From Comamonadaceae bacterium CG12_big_fil_rev_8_21_14_0_65_59_15 (lineage in GTDB: Bacteria > Pseudomonadota > Gammaproteobacteria > Burkholderiales > Burkholderiaceae_C), in contig PCUV01000117.1 in NCBI GenBank assembly GCA_002786915.1, positions 1 to 41,053 on the forward strand: a DNA stretch of 41,053 nt. Direction: 5' to 3'. Numbering within the stretch: the stretch's first letter is position 1; every line of letters starts with the position of its first letter. The notes beneath the pieces were generated by a model, which had not been told where the DNA came from, did no database searches, and was given only the letters and a program-made list of their open reading frames with translations. Shown one piece after another: positions 1 to 7,427 of the stretch. The position numbers and the translations under genes were made by a program.

Positions 1-44
1 TGACACCGCTTCTTGTTTGCTTCACCGTGATCAGCGAAGCCTCG

Positions 45-50
45 CATTCT
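45..50 (-). promoter_or_regulatory. Possible -10 box of an unseen leftward gene
   Basis: On the minus strand this reads TAGAAT, followed by GCGAGGCTTCGCTG. That is the same arrangement seen upstream of the DEAD-box helicase (TACAAT then GCGCGGCTTCGCTG). No convincing -35 box is visible. It would drive a gene to the left of the window. The rest of positions 1-186 holds no gene I can support. Confidence 0.3.
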
Positions 51-186
51 AGCACGCTTTTTAGCTACTTTACCTGAAAACCCAAAAAGTTTTAAAAATT
101 CAAGTTCCGCAGAAGCGTGAGCGGCGGATTATGACACAGTTCTCCCACGATTCGACCCAAGTTGCCGAGCGTGTTGCAACACACTC

Positions 187-1482
187 TTAACGGCGTCGCG
201 CATCCTGTGCCCCTGCCCATTGACCCTGTCCCTGCGCGCAGGCCAGATAGGCCGGTATCAATTGGGTTGGGTCTTGCAGCAGACGGTTTTTCCATTCGCC
301 CAGCCTGACCTGGCCTTCGACCAAGCCGCGCAGCACGCCGACATGGTCGGTCCAGCCGACGCTGTTGCAGCCGATCAGCACGTCGCCCTTGAACTGCAGG
401 CTCAGATGTCGGCCTGCTGCCTTGTCGGTCAGCTCGACGTATTCACCACCGGGCACCCCTTGCCAGTCGCCGAAACTGCTGCAAATCAGGCCCAGGGTGT
501 CGAGCACGTTGATTTGCGTCACACCCTTGAGCTCGGCCTGCACCGCCCGGCCCCGCGCGAACGCCACCATGTTGGCCCCGGCAATGCGCGCTTGTTCAGC
601 CGCGTTGGGCTGGATCGCGCTGACCATGGTTTTGCCCGACACCTTGTCAAACGCTTCGGCGCAGTCGCCCGCCGCAAACACACCGGGCACGTTTGTTTGC
701 AGGTGCTCGTCGGTCAACACACCCAGCAAACAGGTGATGCCCGAATCCTTCAGGAAACCAATGGCCGGGCGTACACCCGCCGCGCTGATGACCAGGTCGG
801 CCTGCACCGTTTTGCCGTTGGAGAGTTTGACATTCAGCGGTGTGCCTGGCGCAATCGATTCCACCTTGGTACTGGTAAACACCTCCACGCCCTTGGCGTC
901 AACCCAGTCGCGGATCATGCCGCCGGCCGTGGGGCCCATCATGCGCGGCACCATACGGTCGCCCATCTCGACCACGCTCAATGCCACGCCGCGCGCAGCC
1001 AGCGCTTCCATGATGATGCAGCCAATGAAACCAGCACCGAGTTGCAGCACGCGCGCGCCAGGCTGGGCCAGTTGCATGATGGCGCGTGCATCGGCCAGCG
1101 TCCAGCAGGTGTGCACGCCGGGTGATTGGATGCCGGGGATCGGGGGACTGACCGGATGCGACCCCGTGGCCACCAGCAGGGTGTCAAAGTGCAGCGCTTC
1201 ACCGCTCTTGAGAACTACTTTTTTTGTAGCTGCTTGCACAGACTGCACTTGGGCTTGGAGCACTTTCATCTTTAAATCTTGAAAGTGCGCGGGGCCTTTG
1301 CGCAGGTAAGTTCCCGCCTCTGCAATGTTGCCCATCAGCAGGTAGGGGATGGCCATGCGCGAATAAGACGGTTCGGGCTCATCACCGATGAGCGTGATCT
1401 GATCTTGCGGTGCCAACTTGCGGATGGTCTCGGCGGCAATCACACCGGCCGGGCCGGCACCGAGGATGACGTGGTGGGTCAT
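187..1482 (-). CDS. aorC: FAD/NAD-binding subunit of aldehyde oxidoreductase (AorC-like)
   Basis: A 431-residue pyridine nucleotide-disulfide oxidoreductase-type flavoprotein. The N-terminal FAD-binding loop GAGPAG is at residues 8-13, the internal NAD-binding loop GAGFIG at 149-154, an ATG motif follows the first nucleotide fold, and AAGDCAEA near residue 270 is the second FAD contact. It is the last gene of a leftward set with a polyferredoxin and a tungsten aldehyde oxidoreductase. That order matches the heterotrimeric AorABC enzyme described in Aromatoleum, where this subunit passes electrons to NAD. The role here is inferred from that context; alone the sequence only shows an NAD(P)/FAD reductase. 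A GGAG ribosome site lies just upstream of the ATG. Residues about 70-90 are encoded by DNA resembling the palindromic repeat found elsewhere in this window. Confidence 0.85.
   Translation of the reverse strand: MTHHVILGAGPAGVIAAETIRKLAPQDQITLIGDEPEPSYSRMAIPYLLMGNIAEAGTYLRKGPAHFQDLKMKVLQAQVQSVQAATKKVVLKSGEALHFDTLLVATGSHPVSPPIPGIQSPGVHTCWTLADARAIMQLAQPGARVLQLGAGFIGCIIMEALAARGVALSVVEMGDRMVPRMMGPTAGGMIRDWVDAKGVEVFTSTKVESIAPGTPLNVKLSNGKTVQADLVISAAGVRPAIGFLKDSGITCLLGVLTDEHLQTNVPGVFAAGDCAEAFDKVSGKTMVSAIQPNAAEQARIAGANMVAFARGRAVQAELKGVTQINVLDTLGLICSSFGDWQGVPGGEYVELTDKAAGRHLSLQFKGDVLIGCNSVGWTDHVGVLRGLVEGQVRLGEWKNRLLQDPTQLIPAYLACAQGQGQWAGAQDARRR
1215..1276. repeat. Weak copy of palindromic repeat inside aorC
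   Basis: The stretch contains TTTTTGTAGCTGCTTGC and, about 20 bases on, GGGCTTGGAGCACTTT. This layout matches the repeat copies in trpB, trpA and the helicase. The coding frame stays open and the protein appears to have no extra residues here compared with related flavoproteins. The match may therefore be an overwritten segment or chance. This is the least certain member of the family. Confidence 0.25.
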
Positions 1483-1542
1483 GGGTGTTTCTCCAAAATA
1501 AATAAGCGGCCCCAGAGACCGCCTGTTTGATGTTTTATGACC

Positions 1543-1672
1543 AAGCGTCCGCGCAATTCGGGGCAGATCACGTTGTAGTCCGGCTGATTGGGGTCAGAGC
1601 ACGCTTCGTTCGCTGCGCTCTCTACGGTGATCCGACCCCAAACAACCTGCGCCCCGATTCGCCCAGACGCTT
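1543..1672. repeat. 130-bp palindromic (MITE/REP-like) element between aorB and aorC
   Basis: The outer 22-base arms (1543-1564 and 1651-1672) both begin with AAGCGTC when read inward and end with CGGGGC; 18 of 22 positions pair. A second inner pair (1588-1602 and 1627-1641) carries TTGGGGTC and pairs at 13 of 15 positions. The loop is about 24 bases. The element fills most of the 205-bp gap between the two genes, so the operon transcript would fold into a long hairpin here. A short GCGG/CCGC stem follows just before the aorC ribosome site. Confidence 0.65.
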
Positions 1673-1687
1673 AAGTTCAAAATGTCG

Positions 1688-3541
1688 TTACAGACTCAGA
1701 CGCTGCCTGGTGGCGGCGGTGGGGCGGCCCTCGGGGTCCCAGCCACGCGCTTCGTAGTACTTGGGCAGCATGGTGGCGAGTTCGTTGAACTTGCCTTTCA
1801 TGGGGCCGGTCTTGCACGCGCCCTCAACGCTGGTCAGGCGCGCGGGCAGGCTGTCGTCCTTGTTGGTGAAGCCAGCGCGGTTGTTGAACTCGCGCTCCAT
1901 GTTCCAGATGCGCTCGCCAATCAGTGCCAGTTCTTCGACCGTGTATTGCTCATCGCATGCGCCCTGCATTTGCGGTGCCAGGTCTTGCAGGCCCCAGGCA
2001 AAGGTGGTGAAGATGCACAGGCCCGACGAATCAAAAGCGGCAGTGGCATCCTGGAAGGCTTTCACCAGCTCAGGCTTGCCCTGGCTTTCCATCGGGTCGG
2101 TCTTGACCGGAATGCCCAGCACCTCTGAGGCAATGGTGTAGCCGCGCAAGTGGCAGCCGCCGCGGTTGCTGGTGGCGTAGGCCAGGCCGATGCCTTGAAT
2201 GGCACGGCTGTCGTAGGCCGGAAATTCTTGGCCCTTGCTGGACATGCTCAATTCCGGGTGGCCATATTTGGTGCACAAGCGTTTGGAGCCCTGGCCAATT
2301 TCTTTGCCAAAGCCACGACCGTTGACGGTTTCTTCCGCCAGGAACGCCAGCGCACGGGCCGAGCCAAACGGCGCTTCGATGCCGATTTGTTCTTTGGTCA
2401 GCACACCCATGCCATACAACTCCATTACCGCGCCGACCGTCGCGCCAAAGCTGATGGGGTCGATACCTTCTTCGTTGCACAGCAGGTTGGCGTATTGCAG
2501 GCATTCCAGGTCATTCACCCCATTGGCCGCGCCCAGCGCCCAGGCGGCTTCGTATTCCAGACCGCCGTTGGCACCGCGGTATTGCGGTTTGTTTTCGATG
2601 GTGAAGTGGCCTTCGTCCATCTTGCTGATGCGCCCGCATGCAATGGTGCAACCAAAGCAGGCCTGGTTCGTCACCAGGTGTTTTTTGCCATCGGTGTCAC
2701 GCGGTTTGGCCATGGCTTCGGCGCCAATGTCTTTGGCACCTTCAAACTGGTTGTCTTGGTGGTTGCGGGTGGGTAGGCCACCCACTTCGTTGATCACGCT
2801 CATCAGCACTTGCGTGCCCATGGCGGGCAGGCCCGTGCCGGTGACACCGTTGTCGGCCAGCACCTTTTTGGCGGCTTTGGTGGCCGCCATGAAGGCTTGG
2901 GGGTCGCGGATGTTGCCCACTCCTTTGGTGCCACGCACGGCAATGGCCTTGAGGTTCTTGCTGCCCATGACCGCGCCCACGCCCGAGCGGCCTGCGGCAC
3001 GGTGCAGGTCGTTGACTACCGCCGCAAACAGCACGCCGTTTTCACCGGCTTTGCCGATGCTGGAAACGCGCACCAGCGGGTCTTGCAAGCCTTTCTTGAT
3101 GATTTCTTCGGTCTGCCACACGCTTTGACCCCACAGGTGGGCGGCGTCGCGCAGTTCGGCCACATCGTCATTGATGTACAGGTAGACCGGCTTGGCCGAT
3201 TTGCCTTCAAAAATCACCATGTCCCAGCCAGCCATCTTCAGCTCTGCACCCCAGTAGCCGCCCGAATTGGAGCAGGCTACCGCGCCTGTGAGCGGACCTT
3301 TGGTGATGACGGTGTAACGGCCACCTGTAGAAGCCATGGTGCCGGTCAGCGGCCCGGTGGCCCAGATGATTTTGTTGGCCGCGCTCAAGGGGTCTACCTT
3401 GGCATCGACTTCTTCCACAAGATACTTGGTACCCAAGCCACGCGAGCCAATGTAGGCGCGGGCCCAGTCCATGTTGAGGGGTTCTGATTTGACCGTTCCA
3501 GCAGTCAGATTAACGCGCAGGATTTTTCCAGCCCATGACAT
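1688..3541 (-). CDS. aorB: Tungsten-containing aldehyde:ferredoxin oxidoreductase, catalytic subunit (AorB-like)
   Basis: A 617-residue member of the AOR family, which oxidises aldehydes to carboxylic acids on a bis-pterin tungsten cofactor. The N-terminal cofactor domain includes GRYTVITKGPLTGA near residues 74-87. The [4Fe-4S] ligands fit Cys295, Cys298, Cys302 (CFGCTIAC) and Cys509 (SGLC). That spacing matches the Pyrococcus AOR pattern of three close cysteines and one distant one. The length is normal for the family. The start MSWAGKILRVNL is the standard N-terminus and has a GGAG-type ribosome site. It lies 12 bases after the polyferredoxin gene and is probably co-transcribed with it. 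No tungstate transporter or pterin-maturation gene is visible in the window. The substrate cannot be read from sequence. Confidence 0.93.
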   Translation of the reverse strand: MSWAGKILRVNLTAGTVKSEPLNMDWARAYIGSRGLGTKYLVEEVDAKVDPLSAANKIIWATGPLTGTMASTGGRYTVITKGPLTGAVACSNSGGYWGAELKMAGWDMVIFEGKSAKPVYLYINDDVAELRDAAHLWGQSVWQTEEIIKKGLQDPLVRVSSIGKAGENGVLFAAVVNDLHRAAGRSGVGAVMGSKNLKAIAVRGTKGVGNIRDPQAFMAATKAAKKVLADNGVTGTGLPAMGTQVLMSVINEVGGLPTRNHQDNQFEGAKDIGAEAMAKPRDTDGKKHLVTNQACFGCTIACGRISKMDEGHFTIENKPQYRGANGGLEYEAAWALGAANGVNDLECLQYANLLCNEEGIDPISFGATVGAVMELYGMGVLTKEQIGIEAPFGSARALAFLAEETVNGRGFGKEIGQGSKRLCTKYGHPELSMSSKGQEFPAYDSRAIQGIGLAYATSNRGGCHLRGYTIASEVLGIPVKTDPMESQGKPELVKAFQDATAAFDSSGLCIFTTFAWGLQDLAPQMQGACDEQYTVEELALIGERIWNMEREFNNRAGFTNKDDSLPARLTSVEGACKTGPMKGKFNELATMLPKYYEARGWDPEGRPTAATRQRLSL

Positions 3542-3553
3542 GATGTTTACTCC

Positions 3554-4030
3554 TTATGCTGCTGTTGGTTGATTGCCGAGCTTGTCGGCCCACTGTTCCA
3601 TCTTGCCCAGGCCGGTCCAGTTGGCATCAATGAAGGTGATGGCACCGGTGGGGCAGGCTTCGGCGCAAGCGGGTTCGCCGCCGCACAGGTCGCACTTCTG
3701 CACCTTGCCGGTTTCTTGCACGTAGTTGATGGTGCCAAACGGGCAGGCAATGGTGCAGACCTTGCAACCAACGCAGGTGGTCTGGTTGACCACTTTGGCT
3801 CCGGTCGCCTTGTCCACCGTGATGGCTTCGACCGGGCAGGCGTGCAGGCACCAGGCCTCGTCGCACTGGGTGCAGGTGTAGGGCACTTTTTTGCCGGTAT
3901 GGTGAAAGTTGAACACCTTGATACGCGATTTGGCGGTGGCGAACGTGCCGTAGTTCTCGAAAGAACAGGCCATTTCGCACTGCAGACAGCCGGTGCATTT
4001 GTCTGCGTTGATGTGCAACACCTTTTGCAT
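3554..4030 (-). CDS. aorA: Polyferredoxin subunit of aldehyde oxidoreductase (AorA-like), four [4Fe-4S] clusters
   Basis: A 158-residue protein with sixteen cysteines in four groups: 12/15/18/22, 53/56/61/65, 86/89/92/96 and 113/116/122/126. This is the HycB/DmsB-type four-cluster fold that relays electrons between a catalytic subunit and an acceptor. As first gene of the leftward operon it fits the AorA subunit of Aromatoleum-type AOR, connecting AorB to the flavin subunit. An AGGAG ribosome site precedes the ATG by eight bases. The 243-bp region upstream (4031-4273) must hold the operon promoter and the end of the helicase transcript. I could not identify a clear sigma-70, sigma-54 or FNR-type site there. 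The overlapping longer frame (172 aa) has no domain content and is a shadow. Confidence 0.9.
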   Translation of the reverse strand: MQKVLHINADKCTGCLQCEMACSFENYGTFATAKSRIKVFNFHHTGKKVPYTCTQCDEAWCLHACPVEAITVDKATGAKVVNQTTCVGCKVCTIACPFGTINYVQETGKVQKCDLCGGEPACAEACPTGAITFIDANWTGLGKMEQWADKLGNQPTAA

Positions 4031-4208
4031 GTGAGGGTCTCCTGTGGGTTGTTACCGAACGACACCTATGCAATGCCGTTCTTATGAAAATGAGCGCATA
4101 GCGATTGTTCTGATTTGGCGGGCTTCGCCACCTAGGACTAACCCTGATAGCAACCCGGTTTTGGCCCCAAAATCTCAATTTGAGACGCTTTCTCGGGTGC
4201 TGCAGGCG

Positions 4209-4239
4209 CAAAAAAACCCACAGGCTCAACACCTGCGGG
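4209..4239 (-). terminator. Rho-independent terminator of the helicase gene
   Basis: On the minus strand CCCGCAGG and CCTGTGGG form an 8-bp stem (one G-T pair) with a 7-base loop, followed by a run of seven T. It lies 35 bases beyond the helicase stop codon. Confidence 0.8.
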
Positions 4240-4273
4240 CTGATTGCGGAGCGTCAAAACAGCGTGCTGGGGC

Positions 4274-6208
4274 TTACCGCTCGTTTCTGGTAAAGCGCTT
4301 TTGTGCGTCGCGCGGCACAAACACCTTGCCGCCACCGGCCGTTTTGGAGAACGCTGGTTTTCCAAAGGACGGCTTGCCAAGTGCTGGCTTGCGTGCACCG
4401 AAGTCGCCGCGGGGAGCGAAATCACTCCGTGGGGCAAAGTCGCTACGCGGCGCAGCGCCGTTACGATCACCGGCAAAGCGGTCGTTAAAGCCGCCTTTGC
4501 GCTCGTAGCTGAAGCCGTCGCGGGCGGGTGCACCGCCGCGTTCGTCACGCTGGCCAAAGCTGCCAGCACGATCATTTTGATAGCTGCTAGCGACCGCCAC
4601 ACGGGGGCCAGCGGCATTTTTGTCACCCAAAGCCGGACGACCGTCACGACTAACAAATCCGCCCCCGTTGGTCGGACGCGCACCAAAGCTGCGCTCGCGC
4701 GGGCTGAAGTTGCTGCCACGACTGTCGCGCCCACCAAAGCCACCAGGGGCCCTTGCACCACGCGACTCGGGTGCGCGCTGCTGAGGCTCCAGACCGGGGA
4801 TCACGTCGGCCTTGAGCGGCTGACGGGTGTAGGCCTCGATGTCAAAAATCTTGCGCCGGTCACGCAACTCGGCAAAGGTCACAGCGAGACCATCGCGCCC
4901 AGCGCGTCCCGTGCGGCCAATGCGGTGCGTGTAGTCTTCGGCCTTCATCGGCAGGCCAAAGTTGAACACGTGCGTGACGGTGGGCACGTCCAGCCCGCGC
5001 GCCGCGACGTCGGTGGCCACCAGAATTTGCACATGGCCCTGGCGCAGCGCCATCAGGCGACGGTTGCGCAGGCCCTGGCTGAGCGCACCATGCAGCGCCA
5101 CCGCGTCAAAGCCGTCTTGCTGCAGGTCGTTGGCCAGACCGTCGCATTCAATTTGCGTGCTGGCAAACACAATCGCCTGGTTGATGGTTTTGTCGCGCAG
5201 CCAGTGGTCCAGCAGCTTACGTTTGTGCTGGGCGTTGTCGGCCCAGAACAGCACTTGCTTGATGTTGACGTGTTTTTCTTGCGGGCTGTCGATGGTGATA
5301 CGTTGCGGCTCGCGCATGACCCGCGCGGCCAGCTGCTGAATGCGCGGCGCAAATGTGGCGCTGAACATCATGGTCTGCTTGCGCTCGATGGTGAGCTGGT
5401 TGATCTCGGCCAGGTCGTCGGCAAAGCCCAAATCCAGCATGCGGTCGGCCTCATCCACCACCAAAAACTGCACCTGGTCGAGCTTGATCTGCATCGAGCG
5501 TTGCAAGTCCAGCAAGCGGCCCGGCGTAGCCACCACCAGATTGGCGTTTTGCAGCTTGGCAATTTGCAACTGATAAGGCATGCCGCCGACGATGTTGGCC
5601 ACGCGCAGGCCACGGCAATGCTGCACCAGGTCGATCGCGTCGTGGGCGACTTGCTGCGCCAGTTCGCGCGTGGGGCACACAATCAGCGCGCCCGGGGTGG
5701 GGGCGGTGAAGTGACGCGGGTTGGTGGGGTCTTTGCGCTTGGCACGCTTCGGAGGTGCCTCACCCTTGGCAACAGCCTCAGCCACCGCACGCTCATAAGC
5801 AGACTTGGCATCGGCTTCAGCCTGCGCCATTTGTGCCAGCAAGGTGTGCAAAACCGGCAGCAAAAACGCCGCCGTTTTGCCGCTGCCAGTCTGGCTGGAG
5901 ACCATCAGATCGACAAAACGCGAGTCTTTCGTGCCGTCGCCATGGCCTTGCATGGCCAGGGGAATGGTCTTTAGTTGCACCGTGGTCGGTTGGGTAAAGC
6001 CCAGGTCCTTGACAGCAGCAATCAGTTCCGGGGCCAGGCCCAGGGTGACGAAGCCGTTGGGAACTTCGGGTTCAGGCTCCACTGCAACCTGTTCAGCGGC
6101 GAAAACGTTGGCGGGGGTTTCTAGCGCCGCGTCGGCGATCACATGCAGATCATTGGAAAGGTTTTCGGCAGACGACAGGTCGCCTGTCGCTAGGGTAGCG
6201 TCAGTCAT
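4274..6208 (-). CDS. DEAD-box ATP-dependent RNA helicase (RhlE-like)
   Basis: A 644-residue superfamily-2 RNA helicase. Motifs in order: Q-motif region GFTQPTTVQ (about 70-78), Walker A SQTGSGKT (105-112), PTRELAQQ (179-186), TPGR (228-231), DEAD (252-255), SAT (283-285), then ATDVAARGLD and HRIGRTGRAGR in the second RecA domain. About 45 extra basic/alanine-rich residues separate motif I from motif Ia. The last 180 residues are a Gly/Arg/Phe-rich RGG-like tail, probably disordered and RNA-binding. Residues 529-546 of that tail are encoded by a palindromic repeat. It likely acts in ribosome assembly or RNA decay, especially in the cold; this is inferred from the family. It is a single-gene transcript with its own terminator and a long leader. 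RhlE versus another paralogue cannot be settled by eye. Confidence 0.93.
   Translation of the reverse strand: MTDATLATGDLSSAENLSNDLHVIADAALETPANVFAAEQVAVEPEPEVPNGFVTLGLAPELIAAVKDLGFTQPTTVQLKTIPLAMQGHGDGTKDSRFVDLMVSSQTGSGKTAAFLLPVLHTLLAQMAQAEADAKSAYERAVAEAVAKGEAPPKRAKRKDPTNPRHFTAPTPGALIVCPTRELAQQVAHDAIDLVQHCRGLRVANIVGGMPYQLQIAKLQNANLVVATPGRLLDLQRSMQIKLDQVQFLVVDEADRMLDLGFADDLAEINQLTIERKQTMMFSATFAPRIQQLAARVMREPQRITIDSPQEKHVNIKQVLFWADNAQHKRKLLDHWLRDKTINQAIVFASTQIECDGLANDLQQDGFDAVALHGALSQGLRNRRLMALRQGHVQILVATDVAARGLDVPTVTHVFNFGLPMKAEDYTHRIGRTGRAGRDGLAVTFAELRDRRKIFDIEAYTRQPLKADVIPGLEPQQRAPESRGARAPGGFGGRDSRGSNFSPRERSFGARPTNGGGFVSRDGRPALGDKNAAGPRVAVASSYQNDRAGSFGQRDERGGAPARDGFSYERKGGFNDRFAGDRNGAAPRSDFAPRSDFAPRGDFGARKPALGKPSFGKPAFSKTAGGGKVFVPRDAQKRFTRNER
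4571..4624. repeat. Palindromic repeat, in frame inside the helicase tail
   Basis: The segment contains TTTTGATAGCTGCTAGCG and, after about 15 bases, GGGGCCAGCGGCATTTTTG. The flanks (ATCATTTT and ATTTTTGTC) and the TAGCTGCTAGC core match copies in other parts of the window. On the minus strand it encodes helicase residues 529-546 without breaking the frame. Confidence 0.6.
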
Positions 6209-6230
6209 GAATTTTCTCTTTCAACGAGCG

Positions 6231-6279
6231 CCGCACGTTGTGCGGGTGGCCACGTCAATGGTTAAAAAACATCAACCAT
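6231..6279 (-). promoter_or_regulatory. Two hairpins in the helicase 5' leader
   Basis: One stem is CCGCAC/GTGCGG with a 3-base loop (6231-6245), about 22 bases before the start codon. The other is ATGGTT/AACCAT with a 10-base loop (6258-6279). If transcription starts near 6425 the leader is about 215 bases long. Long leaders that control cold-induced helicase genes are known in other bacteria; a regulatory role here is inference. Confidence 0.35.
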
Positions 6280-6430
6280 CAAACGGAACCAGCTCTGCCC
6301 CAAGTCAATGGGTTGATTCAGCGCCAGGGGTTCTTTTTGAATCAAGCGCAGCGAAATGCGGCCTGACATTGAACCCGGTGAATGTTGGGAGATGTACAAA
6401 TGATCGCCGGAGAATCCAGCGAAGCCGCGC

Positions 6431-6436
6431 ATTGTA
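6431..6436 (-). promoter_or_regulatory. Probable -10 box of the helicase promoter
   Basis: The minus strand reads TACAAT followed by GCGCGGCTTCGCTG. The same layout (TATAAT then GC-rich GCGCGGC) precedes rplS and rpsP. The -35 region is not close to consensus. Confidence 0.4.
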
Positions 6437-6579
6437 GTCGAATTCGGGTTTCTACTTAAACCAACAGGTGCGATTCACGGTGGGATGCCAAAACAAAATG
6501 CTGGCGTGCATACATGGCATGACGACTATTCGTCTTGGGTCGATGGGGAGCCGGGCCAGAGCGTAAGCGGACGGTGTCA

Positions 6580-6725
6580 ACGCACGGCGCGGCGACTGGG
6601 TCAGAGGAACGGGCTTTGGGGCGATATGCACGCGCCTGAGTTTGCTGGCGTACTTGAGCCTTCCGTTTCACGCGTGCTTTCGCCCCAAAACCGCATGCGT
6701 CTGACCCAGTCGCCCTGCCGTGCGT
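6580..6725. repeat. Large REP-like inverted repeat
   Basis: Arms of about 55 bases (6580-6634 and 6671-6725) are complementary at roughly 80-85 percent of positions, allowing two single-base bulges. The spacer is 36 bases. Both arms carry GGCGACTGGGTCAGA and TTTGGGGCGA. The element fills the middle of the 567-bp gap between the helicase and orn, where I see no gene. The 17-base core CGGCGCGGCGACTGGGT occurs again at 40751-40767, so this is a dispersed repeat. Confidence 0.7.
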
Positions 6726-6775
6726 CGATGTCTTTCAGCTCACCACAATTTGAATTCCACCATCCATACCGCCAC

Positions 6776-7390
6776 TCAAGTCGGCAGCTTGATAAAGTGC
6801 TCTCGGTAGTGTTCCAGCTCGTCGATCGACTCATGCACGTCGGCCAGGGCCGTGTGACGCTGCTTCTTCTTGAAGCTTTTCTGCACCTGCGGTGCCCAGC
6901 GCTTGGCCAGCTCTTTGAGCGTGCTCACGTCCAGATTGCGGTAATGAAAAAAGGCTTCCAGTTTGGGCATGTACCTGGCCAAAAAACGGCGGTCTTGCCC
7001 GATGGTATTGCCGCACATGGGCGACGTTCCCTTGGGCACGTACTGGCGCATGAAGGTCAGTAACTGCTCTTGCGCGTCTTCCTCTGTCAAGGTAGATGTT
7101 TTGACCTTGTCGATCAGCCCACTTTTGCCATGCGTGCCCTTGTTCCATTTGTCCATGCCGTCGAGCAAGGCATCACTTTGATGCAGCACCAGCACCGGGC
7201 CTTCAATGCGCTCTTGCAACAGCGGACCAGTCACGATCACGGCGATTTCAATGATGCGATCATGCTCGGGGTTCAGCCCGGTCATTTCGCAGTCGAGCCA
7301 GACCAGGTTCTGGTCGGATTTGGCCAACACGCAGATGCCTGGCTCAGGCACTGGCGCGACGCTTGGTAGGGTTTTCAAAGACGCGGTCAT
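6776..7390 (-). CDS. orn: Oligoribonuclease
   Basis: A 204-residue DEDD-family 3'-5' exoribonuclease that degrades short RNA fragments, including the pGpG product of c-di-GMP breakdown. Exonuclease motif I is WLDCEMTGL, followed by the partner acid in HDRIIEIAV. The central [12 protein letters not shown] and the C-terminal [11 protein letters not shown] carry the remaining catalytic acids and the histidine of the DEDDh type. I chose the start at 7390, about 70 residues inside the longest frame, because the family's conserved region begins shortly after it. The longer frame also runs into the divergent protease gene. The N-terminus carries about 25 residues before the first conserved strand, slightly longer than E. 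coli Orn. Only 37 bases separate it from the divergent M48 gene, so the promoters must overlap. Confidence 0.93.
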   Translation of the reverse strand: MTASLKTLPSVAPVPEPGICVLAKSDQNLVWLDCEMTGLNPEHDRIIEIAVIVTGPLLQERIEGPVLVLHQSDALLDGMDKWNKGTHGKSGLIDKVKTSTLTEEDAQEQLLTFMRQYVPKGTSPMCGNTIGQDRRFLARYMPKLEAFFHYRNLDVSTLKELAKRWAPQVQKSFKKKQRHTALADVHESIDELEHYREHFIKLPT

Positions 7391-7427
7391 GCGGCAAATT
7401 GTCGTCGATCGCCTAAACTTGCCCGCT

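Noticed and set aside
4244..5974. A 576-codon open frame on the plus strand opposite the helicase
   Set aside because: It lies antisense to a gene with all DEAD-box motifs, has no recognisable domain, and is rich in residues expected from reading high-GC codons backwards.
6485..7063. A 192-codon plus-strand frame across the REP-like repeat and orn
   Set aside because: Its first half is repeat DNA and its second half is antisense to orn; no ribosome site or motif.
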